Below, in pieces: positions 34,395 to 42,615 of a stretch of DNA of 64,000 nucleotides. Below the pieces are notes generated by a model. It was not told the origin of the DNA, did no database searches, and saw only the letters and a list, made by a program, of their open reading frames with translations. Numbering within the stretch: the stretch's first letter is position 1; every line of letters starts with the position of its first letter. This stretch comes from Nocardia terrae (GTDB lineage: Bacteria > Actinomycetota > Actinomycetes > Mycobacteriales > Mycobacteriaceae): the NCBI RefSeq assembly GCF_009760405.1, contig NZ_WRPP01000001.1, forward strand, positions 1,922,001 to 1,986,000. Direction: 5' to 3'. A program made the translations under genes and the position numbers.

Positions 34395-35651
34395 CTAGGC
34401 TGAGCGCAGTCGCTGGATCGCCAATGGCACTGCGCCCGACCACCATTGCGGGTCGGCGGTACCGTCGGTGGTGCGCCCGTCGCGGTGCACGTAGTGGCGG
34501 ACGTCGCGTCCGGGTGTGGTGAACTCGCCGGCCAGGGCTCGTTCCAGCCATTCGGCGCCGAATCGGAAGATCTCGGCCGCCACACCACCGAGGGGATGGA
34601 ATTCCCCCTCGTAGACGCGAACCTCCTTGGGAGCGCGCACCAGTTCGTAATTGGCGAGTGCCTGCTCGAGCGGGGTCAGTTCGTCGAACTCGCCGATGCC
34701 GTAGAGCACCGGGCATCTGATGTCGCCGGCCAGATCGCCCAGCGGCATCCGATCCCGCAGTTCGCGGTCGAAGGAGGGCTCGTCGTCGTAGCCCGCCATG
34801 TACATGTAGTTGTTCTTGAAGCTGGGCTGGGCGCGCTCGAATATGGTCCGGAAGTCTCCGGTCGGCGCCTCGAAGGCCGCCAGCGCGGCCAGCCGCGGAT
34901 CCGTTGCGGCCGCCCGTGATCCCCAGTATCCGCTCATGCTGATGCCGAACATGCCGATCCGGTCCGGGTCCACCTCCGGCTGTTCGATCAGGAAGTCGAC
35001 GTAACGGCTCACGGCGCGTTCGTAATTCGTCAGGTCGACGGTGAGCCCGTGCGCCCGGCTCTCACCCTGTCCGGGGCCCTCGATCGACAGCGCGACCACA
35101 CCTCGCGAGGTGTAGTACCGTTCGGCGGCGGCGATGTAGTCCTCTTTGATCATGTCCATGCCGGGGCCGAGGATCACCGCGGGAGCCTGTCGGACCGGGC
35201 CCGCGGGCAGGTGCAGCAGCGCGAAGATCCGCTCACCCTCGAAGTCGAGCGCGATCCGCCGGACCAGCCCGCCACGCAATCGCCCCAGCCGTTCGACACA
35301 GAAGTTGGTGCGTTCCCGGAATGCGAGCTTGCGCGGATCGGCGGCGTCGAAGATCGAGTACTGCGCCCGGCCCCACATCACCGCGGCCCGAGTGTAGAGA
35401 TCGGCGGCGGTGCGCGCGAACCCGTTTCGCTCGTGGTGGGCGGCCCGCTCCTCGGCCTGGGCGGCGATGGCGGCCCACGCCTTGGGCAGCATCGCCCCGC
35501 TCTGCACGAGTGCGAAGACCTTGTCGAAATCGGTGTGGTCGTGGCCGAGCTCCTCCATGGTGCCCTTGGCCTGTGGATGCAGTGCGTCGAATCCGCCTTG
35601 GGCGAGGGCGATATCGAGGGCCCAGCTCTGGCCGGTGGATCGAGTGGTCAT
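34395..35651 (-). CDS. Alpha/beta hydrolase (FrsA/DHPON-hydrolase-like)
   Basis: 418 residues. A 140-residue helical N-terminal cap (WALDIALAQGGFDALHPQA onward) precedes the hydrolase fold. The triad is the Ser of GISMSGYWGSRAA, the Asp of GEFDELTP and the His of GEFHPLGG. LHLPAGPVRQAPAVILGPGMDMIKED and EGPGQGESR resemble 2,6-dihydroxypseudooxynicotine hydrolase and related C-C bond hydrolases. It is probably a catabolic hydrolase of unknown substrate. It is divergent from a MarR gene with a perfect 11-bp-arm operator in the gap, so it is repressed by that protein. Confidence 0.87.
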   Translation of the reverse strand: MTTRSTGQSWALDIALAQGGFDALHPQAKGTMEELGHDHTDFDKVFALVQSGAMLPKAWAAIAAQAEERAAHHERNGFARTAADLYTRAAVMWGRAQYSIFDAADPRKLAFRERTNFCVERLGRLRGGLVRRIALDFEGERIFALLHLPAGPVRQAPAVILGPGMDMIKEDYIAAAERYYTSRGVVALSIEGPGQGESRAHGLTVDLTNYERAVSRYVDFLIEQPEVDPDRIGMFGISMSGYWGSRAAATDPRLAALAAFEAPTGDFRTIFERAQPSFKNNYMYMAGYDDEPSFDRELRDRMPLGDLAGDIRCPVLYGIGEFDELTPLEQALANYELVRAPKEVRVYEGEFHPLGGVAAEIFRFGAEWLERALAGEFTTPGRDVRHYVHRDGRTTDGTADPQWWSGAVPLAIQRLRSA

Positions 35652-35675
35652 CGTGCGTGCTCCCTTCTGGAAAGA

Positions 35676-35702
35676 CTAAGTACTTATCTATTAAGTACTT
35701 AG
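35676..35702. promoter_or_regulatory. MarR operator for the hydrolase/MarR pair
   Basis: Perfect inverted repeat CTAAGTACTTA / TAAGTACTTAG with a 5-base spacer; each arm is itself nearly palindromic (AAGTACTT). It sits 25 bases before the hydrolase start and 48 before the MarR start. Confidence 0.85.
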
Positions 35703-35749
35703 GTTAAGCTGATTGTCAACCCGCCCGACCCGCCGACAGGAGACGCACC

Positions 35750-36205
35750 GTGACAGACGACCTCGATCAGGACCGTGCGGCAGCCCTCGATCTGCTGGCT
35801 CGCGCCGCCTATCGGCTCAGCGCGGCGGACTCCCGGCTGCGCGGCCGCGCCACCCGCTCTCCCGAGGCGCTGTCGCTCACCCACGCGCGCGCCCTGCGGG
35901 CCCTGGCCGACCAGGGTCCGCTCACCATCGGTCAGCTCGCCGCCATGACCGAAACAACCGGCGCCGCAACCACTCAACTCGTCAACGGTCTGGTGGCCGC
36001 GGGCTATGTCACCAGGGAACGTCCGGCCGGAGACAAGCGTTCGGTCCTCGTCGCACTGACCGACGCCGGCCGCCTCCGGTGCCGCGAGCGCATGGCGGCC
36101 ATGACCGACGCGCTTCGAGAGGAACTGGGGGACAAGGACTTCGCGGCGCTGACATCCGCCGCCGACACTCTCGACCGCCTGGTCGCCGTCTACGACCGGT
36201 TGTGA
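35750..36205 (+). CDS. MarR-family regulator
   Basis: 151 residues. The HTH is LTIGQLAAMTETTGAATTQLVNGLVAAGYV and the wing is TRERPAGDKRSVLVALTDAGR. It starts at a GTG with an AGGAGA site. It is divergent from the alpha/beta hydrolase gene and surely its repressor, given the operator between them. The inducer is likely a substrate or product of the hydrolase (inference). Confidence 0.9.
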   Translation: MTDDLDQDRAAALDLLARAAYRLSAADSRLRGRATRSPEALSLTHARALRALADQGPLTIGQLAAMTETTGAATTQLVNGLVAAGYVTRERPAGDKRSVLVALTDAGRLRCRERMAAMTDALREELGDKDFAALTSAADTLDRLVAVYDRL

Positions 36206-36284
36206 TGCGCGGGCGGCGACGGGTCCATCGCCGGAGGGAAAATCGGTTGTCCGCCGGGGTGTCGGTGTGGCGTCATGGATCGCG

Positions 36285-37427
36285 ATGAAGCAACAGCGAC
36301 CGGCCAATGCCAGAGCCGTCACCGACGGCATCAAACTGCACCGGCACCCGGTGCGGTCGCTCGGTGGTGTCCGCACGGTGATCACGCTGCGAGCCGGCAC
36401 TCGGGTTCGGTTCAGCACGAACCGATTTCACGGCACCTGGCATGTGTTGTCGGACGATCGGGGTGCGCGGCTGTTGGCGCGGTTGCTGTGGGGGCTGTCC
36501 TATCAGGCTCGGCCGGGTACGGTCGTGCTCATCGATCAGCGGTTCGTGGCGCCGAATCCGTTCGACGCCGACCCGGCCGATCCGATTGTCCTGGTCCCCG
36601 GCTGGTGCACTCGCGTGGATGATCAGGTGGCCGGAGGGCTGAAAAGCCGTTTGTCACTGTCGAATCCGGACGGCACCGTGCGGTGGCGCACGTTCGGGCT
36701 GGATCGGGCGTTGGAACCCGAGGCTTTCGAGGGCTGGTGGGACCGTTATCGCGGTGGGGAAGGGAACGGGCGGGTCAGCCGTCGACGAGGTCTGCTCGTT
36801 CTCACCCCCGGATCGCCCGATGAGGCTCGCGCCTGGGCGCTGCACGCGGCTCGCCTGGACACGGCGAACCGGTACGGCACCGACTATGTCTATCTGGGTC
36901 CTTGGGATCACGGCTACGACGGCGAGATTCAGGTGTTCCGGCGCTTCCGTCCGATGCTCAGCGTGGCCGCCCGGGCTCGCGCACAAGTCCTGTCCCGCCC
37001 CGACGCACCCACCGACCCCCACAGCCTGCGGTCGGCCATATGGCAAGAGGCCGAACACGTCAGAGGCGATGCCCACCTGAGGATCCGGGAATGGCGGGGT
37101 AGCGCCTACGCCCTCGGCGCCGAGGCTGCCGCCATGCTGTCGCAGGCGGGCGTTTCCAGCCTCGACGACCTCGCGGACGTCGGCGCGAGCGAGGCATACC
37201 GCCGCATGCGCGCCGCCGGGGTGCCGGGCCTCGATCGGGAAATGCTCTGGGCGATGGAGGGAGCGCTGACCTACCGCGACCGCCGCAGCATCAGCGCGGA
37301 GCGCCGCCGCGAACTCCTCGACGAACTCGGTGAAGACCCCACGCCCGGACCGGTCCGCCGACGCCGTTACCGAGCCCCTGTCCGGCCGGTCCGGTCCGCA
37401 CCGGCGTCTCGCTGGGGTTCCTCGTGA
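36285..37427 (+). CDS. Protein of unknown function with C-terminal TfoX_C-like domain
   Basis: About 380 residues. The first 250 or so have no family I recognise (TLRAGTRVRFSTNRFHGTWH, IVLVPGWCTRVDD, YVYLGPWDHGYDGEIQVFRRF). Residues from about 285 (YALGAEAAAMLSQAGVSSLDDLADVGASEAYRRMRAAGVPG) followed by LWAMEGALTYRD match the helix-hairpin-helix TfoX C-terminal domain. The tail is Arg/Pro-rich. The start is unclear (GTG 36267 or ATG 36285). TfoX_C is usually fused to TfoX_N; this fusion to an unknown domain is unusual. It stands alone. Confidence 0.7.
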   Translation: MKQQRPANARAVTDGIKLHRHPVRSLGGVRTVITLRAGTRVRFSTNRFHGTWHVLSDDRGARLLARLLWGLSYQARPGTVVLIDQRFVAPNPFDADPADPIVLVPGWCTRVDDQVAGGLKSRLSLSNPDGTVRWRTFGLDRALEPEAFEGWWDRYRGGEGNGRVSRRRGLLVLTPGSPDEARAWALHAARLDTANRYGTDYVYLGPWDHGYDGEIQVFRRFRPMLSVAARARAQVLSRPDAPTDPHSLRSAIWQEAEHVRGDAHLRIREWRGSAYALGAEAAAMLSQAGVSSLDDLADVGASEAYRRMRAAGVPGLDREMLWAMEGALTYRDRRSISAERRRELLDELGEDPTPGPVRRRRYRAPVRPVRSAPASRWGSS

Positions 37428-37598
37428 TGCAACCAAATCTTTGCGTGTGATACCGTCCGATATGCATCGGGTGGACGGGCCTTCGGTTTCCGATCACGCC
37501 GGTGCCATCAGGTATGGCAGGACCGCCGTCGGGGAATCGCTTCCCACGATCGGCTCCGGCGGTGGTCTTGTCGTCCGCCGCTGCCCGGCACGGCCGGG

Positions 37599-37922
37599 CT
37601 ACCGATAGTTGGCCGCGGTGCTCGGGCGGGTTGGTCCGGGACCGGATGCCGGATCGAGCCGCATCGTCATCTCTCGCCGAAATTTCGCGAGGCTCAGGAT
37701 GATTCGCTCGTATTCCGGCTCTTCGACAAGGCTGTGGTGGGTGCTGACGATCGAGATGACCTCTTCGATGGCGGTGATGTCGTCGTGGATCGTGTTCAAT
37801 CGAGCTTCCTTGTCCGTTGGGTATGGATACTGTCGGATGCTGATCGGCGGGTCGGTAGCTGCCAGTGGATCACGTACCCGGCTCAGCGCAAATATATCAT
37901 TGCATAACGCATAGAAATGCAT
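37599..37922 (-). CDS. Small hypothetical protein
   Basis: 107 residues, no family recognised. The middle (NTIHDDITAIEEVISIVSTHHSLVEEPEYERIILSLAKFRREMTMRL) is a convincing amphipathic helical pair with ordinary codon use, which argues for a real gene. The first 25 residues are less certain, so the start may lie further in. The upstream region is AT-rich with several GCAT repeats and is shared with the divergent HTH gene. Confidence 0.5.
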   Translation of the reverse strand: MHFYALCNDIFALSRVRDPLAATDPPISIRQYPYPTDKEARLNTIHDDITAIEEVISIVSTHHSLVEEPEYERIILSLAKFRREMTMRLDPASGPGPTRPSTAANYR

Positions 37923-37975
37923 GAAAAGTATGTTGGCGTGATGTGAGTAATCGCATGTACTCGAATGCGCTACTG

Positions 37976-37989
37976 TTTGCTATTGCAAA
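37976..37989. promoter_or_regulatory. TTTGC-N4-GCAAA box upstream of the HTH gene
   Basis: TTTGC-TATT-GCAAA inverted repeat in the AT-rich divergent promoter region, 14 bases before the HTH gene start. A near-copy (TTTGC-ATCAT-GCAAA) lies upstream of the 37-residue peptide gene at 39.5 kb. Confidence 0.55.
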
Positions 37990-38003
37990 TCATTTTTGGC
38001 AGG

Positions 38004-38450
38004 ATGCTCACGGTGTCTTGGGACAACGACGCCTTGGAGCGCTGGCGAGGATGGGTTGCCGCGATCGGCGGCGGCGCCAGTATTCGTGAGATCGGCCGCC
38101 GCATCGGCCGATCCGATATGACGGCCGCCTCCCAGCTCGCCCTGCGTGATCGCGAGGACGGGCGTACCCCGATTCCGCATCCGGAAGCGGTGGTGGCCTT
38201 CGCGCGAGCCCACGGCGCCGATCCCAAACGCGCCCTGGTCGTCGCCGGTCTGCTGACCGAAGATGAGGCCACGCGCGGCGTCGCCACCGCCCAGCTCACC
38301 GAGATGAGCCTGGACCAGTTGGGGCAGTTGCTGATCGCGGTCGGCGAGGAGATCGGGCAGCGGGCCGGGGCCCGGGATGCGAAGAAGGGCAAGAAATCCC
38401 GCCGTGACGGGCTCGGAGAAAGGCTGCTCGGGTGGACTACCGATTCCTGA
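38004..38450 (+). CDS. HTH (Cro/CI-like) regulator
   Basis: 148 residues. The N-terminal HTH is WVAAIGGGASIREIGRRIGRSDMTAASQLALRD, followed by PHPEAVVAFARAHGADPKRALVVAGLLTEDE, as in the small XRE-type regulators that precede membrane-protein genes in many actinomycetes. The tail is Lys/Arg-rich (DAKKGKKSRRDG). The ATG at 38004 has a close GGCAGG site. It overlaps the next gene by 19 bases. It may bind the TTTGC/GCAAA box in its own promoter. Confidence 0.75.
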   Translation: MLTVSWDNDALERWRGWVAAIGGGASIREIGRRIGRSDMTAASQLALRDREDGRTPIPHPEAVVAFARAHGADPKRALVVAGLLTEDEATRGVATAQLTEMSLDQLGQLLIAVGEEIGQRAGARDAKKGKKSRRDGLGERLLGWTTDS

Positions 38451-39181
38451 TCCTGCTGGTCGTGGTCATGGCGGTGCTGCTGTTGCGCTGCACGCGATGG
38501 AAGACCGAGCCCACGACCCGCCCGATCACCGTCACCCTCGCGGTCCTGGCCCTCGTCATCGTCCTGCACCTGCCGGGCGTGATCGGCGACCGCTGGCTGC
38601 ACGACCACACCCCCGAATTCCTGGACTTCGCCAACTGGACCAACCTGCTCGCGGACCTGCTGATGACGGCCCTGGCCGGATTCAGCGGCGCCCTGGTCGC
38701 CCGCGCCTGGCGGCTCGAACGGCTGGTCCCGCTCATCGCCGCCGTCACCCTCGTCGCAGCGGTCTCGCTGATCTTCGTCTGGCAAGCCTCCGACGCCAGC
38801 CAGGTCGCCACCCCGCACATCGGTGATCTCGGCGGTGCGGCGACCTGGTACACGGTGCTGTCCGCCTCGGCGATCACCCTTGCGGGACTGATGATCTGCG
38901 CTTCCGTAGTGCTGGCCACCAACATGCCGTGGCGTCTGCGCCTGGCCCTGATCCCCATGGCGGCCGCCTCGGCCGCCGGCGCGGCCATCGGCCTCATGCA
39001 CCTGGCCGGCGCCCTGACCCACCCCGGTCAACCCTTCACCGATCCCAGCCCGGCAACTTTCACCGGAACCATGGGCGTCGCCTGCTACGCCGTCTCCGGC
39101 CTCCTCGACCACGTGGTCCGCCGGAATGTTCCGAGTACTCGCGAGGAACAACGGGAACCCGCTGCCACAGTGCACTGCTGA
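38432..39181 (+). CDS. Seven-helix membrane protein translationally coupled to the HTH gene
   Basis: 249 residues with about seven membrane helices (FLILLVVVMAVLLLRC, PITVTLAVLALVIVLHLPGVI, NLLADLLMTALAGFSGALVA, LIAAVTLVAAVSLIFVW, VLSASAITLAGLMICASVVLA, LALIPMAAASAAGAAIGLMHLAG). The layout resembles the membrane part of MAB_1171c-type (DUF6545) proteins, which also follow XRE regulators, but the large cytosolic domain is absent. It starts at a GTG inside the HTH gene. Possibly a sensor or exporter working with that regulator and the tiny peptide gene that converges on it. Confidence 0.7.
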   Translation: MDYRFLILLVVVMAVLLLRCTRWKTEPTTRPITVTLAVLALVIVLHLPGVIGDRWLHDHTPEFLDFANWTNLLADLLMTALAGFSGALVARAWRLERLVPLIAAVTLVAAVSLIFVWQASDASQVATPHIGDLGGAATWYTVLSASAITLAGLMICASVVLATNMPWRLRLALIPMAAASAAGAAIGLMHLAGALTHPGQPFTDPSPATFTGTMGVACYAVSGLLDHVVRRNVPSTREEQREPAATVHC

Positions 39182-39235
39182 CGAAATACCCTGCACGGCA
39201 GACAAAATCGCTGCCGCCACCTTATTGAACATAGA

Positions 39236-39265
39236 AACAGCCCCGGGATGACTCCCGGGGCTGTT
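39236..39265. terminator. Bidirectional terminator
   Basis: Perfect 13-bp stem (AACAGCCCCGGGA / TCCCGGGGCTGTT) with loop TGAC, between the membrane protein gene (stop 39181) and the convergent 37-residue peptide gene (stop 39339). The minus strand has TTTCTAT after it. Confidence 0.85.
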
Positions 39266-39338
39266 CGCCGAACCCTCTGCCTCTCAACCCCTCCCGGTCA
39301 GGAAGGTCGTCGGCGGAGGCTCCGAAGCCTGTGCCGAT

Positions 39339-39452
39339 CTACAGCACGGCCGAACCCAGCGCGGCCGAGCCGGTCACGCCCAGTGCGAGAGCGTCGATAA
39401 CCATGCCGACGCCGACCAGAGCGGAACCCGCGGCAAGCTCAACAGAACCCAT
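39339..39452 (-). CDS. 37-residue hydrophobic Gly/Ala/Ser-rich peptide
   Basis: An open frame with a ribosome-binding site (GAAGGGAAG, 6 bases before the ATG), its own upstream AT-rich promoter region with a TTTGC/GCAAA palindrome, and its own terminator. The peptide starts MGSVELAAGSALVGVG and ends TGSAALGSAVL, with only Glu5 and Asp20 charged and a central hydrophobic run VGVGMVIDALALGV. It has no signal-peptidase site. Size and pattern recall the tiny porins (PorA/PorH) and leaderless secreted peptides of Mycobacteriales, but no relation is shown. It is transcribed towards the membrane protein gene of the HTH pair. Confidence 0.65.
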   Translation of the reverse strand: MGSVELAAGSALVGVGMVIDALALGVTGSAALGSAVL

Positions 39453-39516
39453 TTCAACTTCCCTTCGAACTGCGGTGCAACTAACTATCTGACGCCTGGC
39501 ACGCTACCAAGAAGAA

Positions 39517-39531
39517 TTTGCATCATGCAAA
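39517..39531. promoter_or_regulatory. TTTGC-N5-GCAAA palindrome upstream of the small peptide gene
   Basis: Perfect palindrome TTTGCAT-C-ATGCAAA, 65 bases upstream of the peptide start in an AT-rich stretch. It matches, with one base more spacing, the box upstream of the HTH gene at 37976. Confidence 0.6.
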
Positions 39532-39658
39532 GCGCTGTGCTGTGATTTGTGCGAATAAAGCAGATTTAGCCACATAACTCCAGTTGGAATGGGGTGATGT
39601 TTCGTATCTATGCTTGCGTTTTGCATGAAAGTCGATGCACCGCTGATTCCGGTTGCGG

Positions 39659-40480
39659 TCATGCTTGCTGCCATCGCGGGCGTTTGTCCGTCGCGGTGGT
39701 TCCGCGCACCGTCGGCTTGCCGGTCGGGGCATCCGGGTGCGAGCGGCCGTAGCACTCATCGCCGGGGAGTTCCATAAGGCGTTGTGCGACACGGCGTGCG
39801 GCTCGTTCGAGGGCTGGGCTGCGACCGGACGGGCCGTAGCGGCGCGCGGTGAGTACCGCTGCCGCGACCACCGTTCCGTGTTCGGTGACGGGTAGGGCGA
39901 TGGCGCGGATGTCGGGGTCGGCGAGACCGTCGCTGCGGGCGAGGCGTTCGCGGCGGATCGTGGAGAGCTCCGTGGTGAAGGCCGCGGCGGCGACGGCGTC
40001 CGCCGCGAGATGCAGCAGTCGTTCCCGATCGGCGTCGGCGGCGTAGGCGAGCAGCAGTCGGCCCGCCGCAGTGCGGAGTACCGGGCGCGGGGTGTGGTCG
40101 TCGGCGACCCGTTGGAGTTGCCGGGGTGCGCGCGGCCCGGCGTGGTCCAGATAGAGCAGTTCGGTTCCGACCAAGGCGGCCAGCCCGATCGGAACGCGAG
40201 CGTCACTGCTGAGCGCTTGCAGCGCAGCGTGATCGAGTCCGCCCGGCGGTCCGGGGTGCGCGGCGAGCACGCCGAGGACATGCGGGCGCGCGCCCAGCCG
40301 GTAGTGCCGGTCGGTCCTGCGCAGGTAGCCGCATCGGCACAGGTCGTCGATCAGGTCCTGGGTGGTGCTGACCGGTGCGGTGATCGCGGCCGCGATCTCG
40401 CTCAGCGTCAGGGGCGATCGGGCGCGGGCGACCGCGTCGAGAATCCGGTCGGCCCGCATTATCGCTCGTTGCTCGCGCAT
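39659..40480 (-). CDS. IclR-family regulator
   Basis: 273 residues. The N-terminal winged HTH is ILDAVARARSPLTLSEIAAAITAPVSTTQDLIDDLCRCGYLRR, and the IclR effector domain includes YRLGARPHVLGVLAAH, LLYLDHAGPRAPRQLQRVADDHTPRPVLRTAAGRLLLAY and IALPVTEHGTVVAAAVL. The tail is basic and Pro-rich. It is divergent from a CoA-transferase gene with 65 bases between, including the palindrome CGAATATTCG (40493-40502), so it probably controls that gene. It starts at ATG 40480 or the internal ATG 7 codons later. Confidence 0.88.
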   Translation of the reverse strand: MREQRAIMRADRILDAVARARSPLTLSEIAAAITAPVSTTQDLIDDLCRCGYLRRTDRHYRLGARPHVLGVLAAHPGPPGGLDHAALQALSSDARVPIGLAALVGTELLYLDHAGPRAPRQLQRVADDHTPRPVLRTAAGRLLLAYAADADRERLLHLAADAVAAAAFTTELSTIRRERLARSDGLADPDIRAIALPVTEHGTVVAAAVLTARRYGPSGRSPALERAARRVAQRLMELPGDECYGRSHPDAPTGKPTVRGTTATDKRPRWQQA

Positions 40481-40492
40481 GTCGACATCTTA

Positions 40493-40502
40493 CGAATATT
40501 CG
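40493..40502. promoter_or_regulatory. Palindrome between IclR and CoA-transferase genes
   Basis: CGAATATTCG, 13 bases from the IclR start, in an otherwise GC-rich gap. Candidate IclR operator or part of the IclR promoter. Confidence 0.4.
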
Positions 40503-40545
40503 GAGTAGCTGACGGTCGGGTGCGCGCTGGGACCAGTCTGGACTC

Positions 40546-41961
40546 ATGGACGTGATCGATTCGCAGACAACACGAGACGCCGACGCACCGCATGCCGACG
40601 CCGAGACCGTCGCGGCTTCGCTGGCCGGGCTATTCGGATGTGATGTCGGCCCGGTTCACATCGTGGGCGGCGACCCTCTGACACCTTCGGTGCACCGGCT
40701 CGGCGACGCCTCGGCCGCCGCGATCGCCGCCTTCGGCCAGCAGATCGCCGCACTCGGGAACCAGGCGCCAGTGACCGTGCGCACCGACGCCGCCATCGAC
40801 CAACTGCGCGCCAGCTTCCTGACCACGCTCAACGGCCAGGCCGCGCACCGGCTCGCCGAGGATCCGGCGTCGCTGGGCAACAACGACTTCTACGCCACCC
40901 GCGACAACCGCTGGATCTTCCTGATCACAACCTACCCGCACCAGCGCGACGCGGTCTGCCGGGTGCTGAACTGTCCGCCGTTCGCCGATCGCATCGCCGA
41001 GGCCGCCGCGCACTGGGACGCGTTCGCGCTCGAGGACGCGGTCTGCGCGGCCGGGGGAGTCGCGGCCGTCGTGCGTGACGCCGACGAATGGCGCGATCTG
41101 CCGGTTGGTCGGCACAGCATGGCGCACCCGGTCGTGCGCATCGACCGGATCGGGGAGGCTGACCCGCGCCCCGTGCCGCGGGGCGGGCAGTGGCCGCCGC
41201 TGCACGGGTTGCGCGTGGTCGACCTCACCCACGTGATCGCGGGGCCGGTGGCGGCAAAGCTGTTGGCCGCCTTCGGCGCCGACGTACTACATGTCAGCAG
41301 GCCCGACCTGCCCGACCCGGTCGCTATGATCGCTTTGACCGGCGGCGGCAAGCGCAACGCCTATTGCGATGCCCGCGACCTGCGCCAGGCCGAGCGCCTG
41401 CGCGAAGTCGCCGCCACGGCCGACGTCTTCGTCAACGCCTACCGGGGTATGGGTGCGCGCGGCTTCTCCGCACACGACCTCGCGACGATCAATCCCGGAA
41501 TCGTCACGCTCGAATACCACTGCTGGGGCGCGGACGGCCCCTGGGCGGCACGCGGCGGATTCGATCAACTCGCCTGCTCCGCAACAGGTTTCGCCCTGGA
41601 CGAGGCCGTCGACGGCAAACCCTCGTTGCCGCCGACCTACCTGCTCAACGACTATCTCGCCGCCTACCTCGGGGCCGCCGGAACCGTCGCCGCCCTGCGC
41701 CGACGCGCCACCGAAGGCGGCAGCTGGCGCGTACGAGTGGAACTGGCCCGGGTCTGCACCTGGGTCCAGGATCTCGGCCGATTCAGCCCCGACCGGGTCC
41801 GCGGCCTGCCCCGGCCGGATGCCGCATCGATCCCCGTGCACACCGCGCACGGCCCGCTCGGCACCCTCGTCGAACCGGTGATTCCCATCGATTTCACCGG
41901 CCTGCCGACCCCCACGCCCGGTGCGCCCACCCTGCTGGGTACCTCGGAGCTGCGGTGGTAG
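40546..41961 (+). CDS. Family III CoA-transferase, permuted domain order
   Basis: 471 residues of the CaiB/BaiF family. The canonical N-terminal segment (LHGLRVVDLTHVIAGPVAAKLLAAFGADVLHV) is not at the start but near residue 220. It is preceded by a stretch (FYATRDNRWIFLITTYPHQ, WDAFALEDAVCAAGGVAAVV, HPVVRIDRIGEA) like the C-terminal half of classical members. The catalytic Asp is expected in GGFDQLACSATGF. This permuted type is known in bacteria. It moves CoA between carboxylic acids; the substrate is unknown. It is divergent from the IclR gene and probably regulated by it. Confidence 0.85.
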   Translation: MDVIDSQTTRDADAPHADAETVAASLAGLFGCDVGPVHIVGGDPLTPSVHRLGDASAAAIAAFGQQIAALGNQAPVTVRTDAAIDQLRASFLTTLNGQAAHRLAEDPASLGNNDFYATRDNRWIFLITTYPHQRDAVCRVLNCPPFADRIAEAAAHWDAFALEDAVCAAGGVAAVVRDADEWRDLPVGRHSMAHPVVRIDRIGEADPRPVPRGGQWPPLHGLRVVDLTHVIAGPVAAKLLAAFGADVLHVSRPDLPDPVAMIALTGGGKRNAYCDARDLRQAERLREVAATADVFVNAYRGMGARGFSAHDLATINPGIVTLEYHCWGADGPWAARGGFDQLACSATGFALDEAVDGKPSLPPTYLLNDYLAAYLGAAGTVAALRRRATEGGSWRVRVELARVCTWVQDLGRFSPDRVRGLPRPDAASIPVHTAHGPLGTLVEPVIPIDFTGLPTPTPGAPTLLGTSELRW

Positions 41962-41982
41962 CCGACCGATTCGAGGGCGGTT

Positions 41983-42615
41983 CTAGTCCGTCGGCGTGCT
42001 GGAGTTTCCGGTCGTCTGTGCTCTGAACAGTTGGTCCACATCGACCGCCGCTCGGGCTTCCAGGGTGCTGATCTCGAAGTACTGCGCGGGCGAGATGTGG
42101 TGCCGCGCAGCCACCAGGGCAGCGGGGATGGACTCTCTTTTCGTGTTCAGGGCACGGACATTCGCGTTGTAGAGCCGCCTGGCCGCGGCGATCCGGTCCT
42201 CGACGTCGCTCAGTTCGCGCTGCAATGCTGCGTAGTTACGGATCGCTCCCAGCTCGGGATACTGTTCGGCGAGCGCCGACAACTGCGAAAGTGCTGCGGT
42301 CAGGGTGTTTTCGGCTGTCGCGACCCCGGACAGCTCGCCACCGGTCCGGTTCGGGTCGGCGGCGAGTGAACGCGCATTGTTCCGGGCGATCGTCACGGCT
42401 TCCAAGGTTCCGCGCTCGAAGGCCGCGGCGCGCTCCACCGTGGCGACCAGATTCGGCACCAGTTCGTGGCGGCGCTGAAGCTCGACATCGACCTGCTTCC
42501 AGGATTCGGCGATCAGATTCCTGAGCCGGACGAAATCGTTGTACGCGGCGCGATACCACAGGGCCGTCACCAGCACGGCGGCTGCAATCGCTATGGCAAT
42601 GACGGTGGGGCTCAT
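41983..42615 (-). CDS. LemA-family protein
   Basis: 210 residues. One N-terminal membrane helix (TVIAIAIAAAVLVTALWYRAAY) is followed by the LemA four-helix domain: NDFVRLRNLIAESWKQVDVELQRRHELVPNLVATVERAAAFE, and the terminal YNANVRALNTKRESIPAALVAAR. The AAGGAAGA site and typical LemA opening place the start at 42615. It overlaps the upstream DUF3137-like gene by 4 bases. Function in the family is unclear; it is a membrane-anchored protein with most of its body outside or inside the cell depending on topology. Confidence 0.9.
   Translation of the reverse strand: MSPTVIAIAIAAAVLVTALWYRAAYNDFVRLRNLIAESWKQVDVELQRRHELVPNLVATVERAAAFERGTLEAVTIARNNARSLAADPNRTGGELSGVATAENTLTAALSQLSALAEQYPELGAIRNYAALQRELSDVEDRIAAARRLYNANVRALNTKRESIPAALVAARHHISPAQYFEISTLEARAAVDVDQLFRAQTTGNSSTPTD

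Noticed and set aside
39504..39755. 83-codon minus-strand frame overlapping the IclR 3' end
   Set aside because: It overlaps the IclR gene and runs through an AT-rich promoter region with a palindrome; composition is not protein-like.
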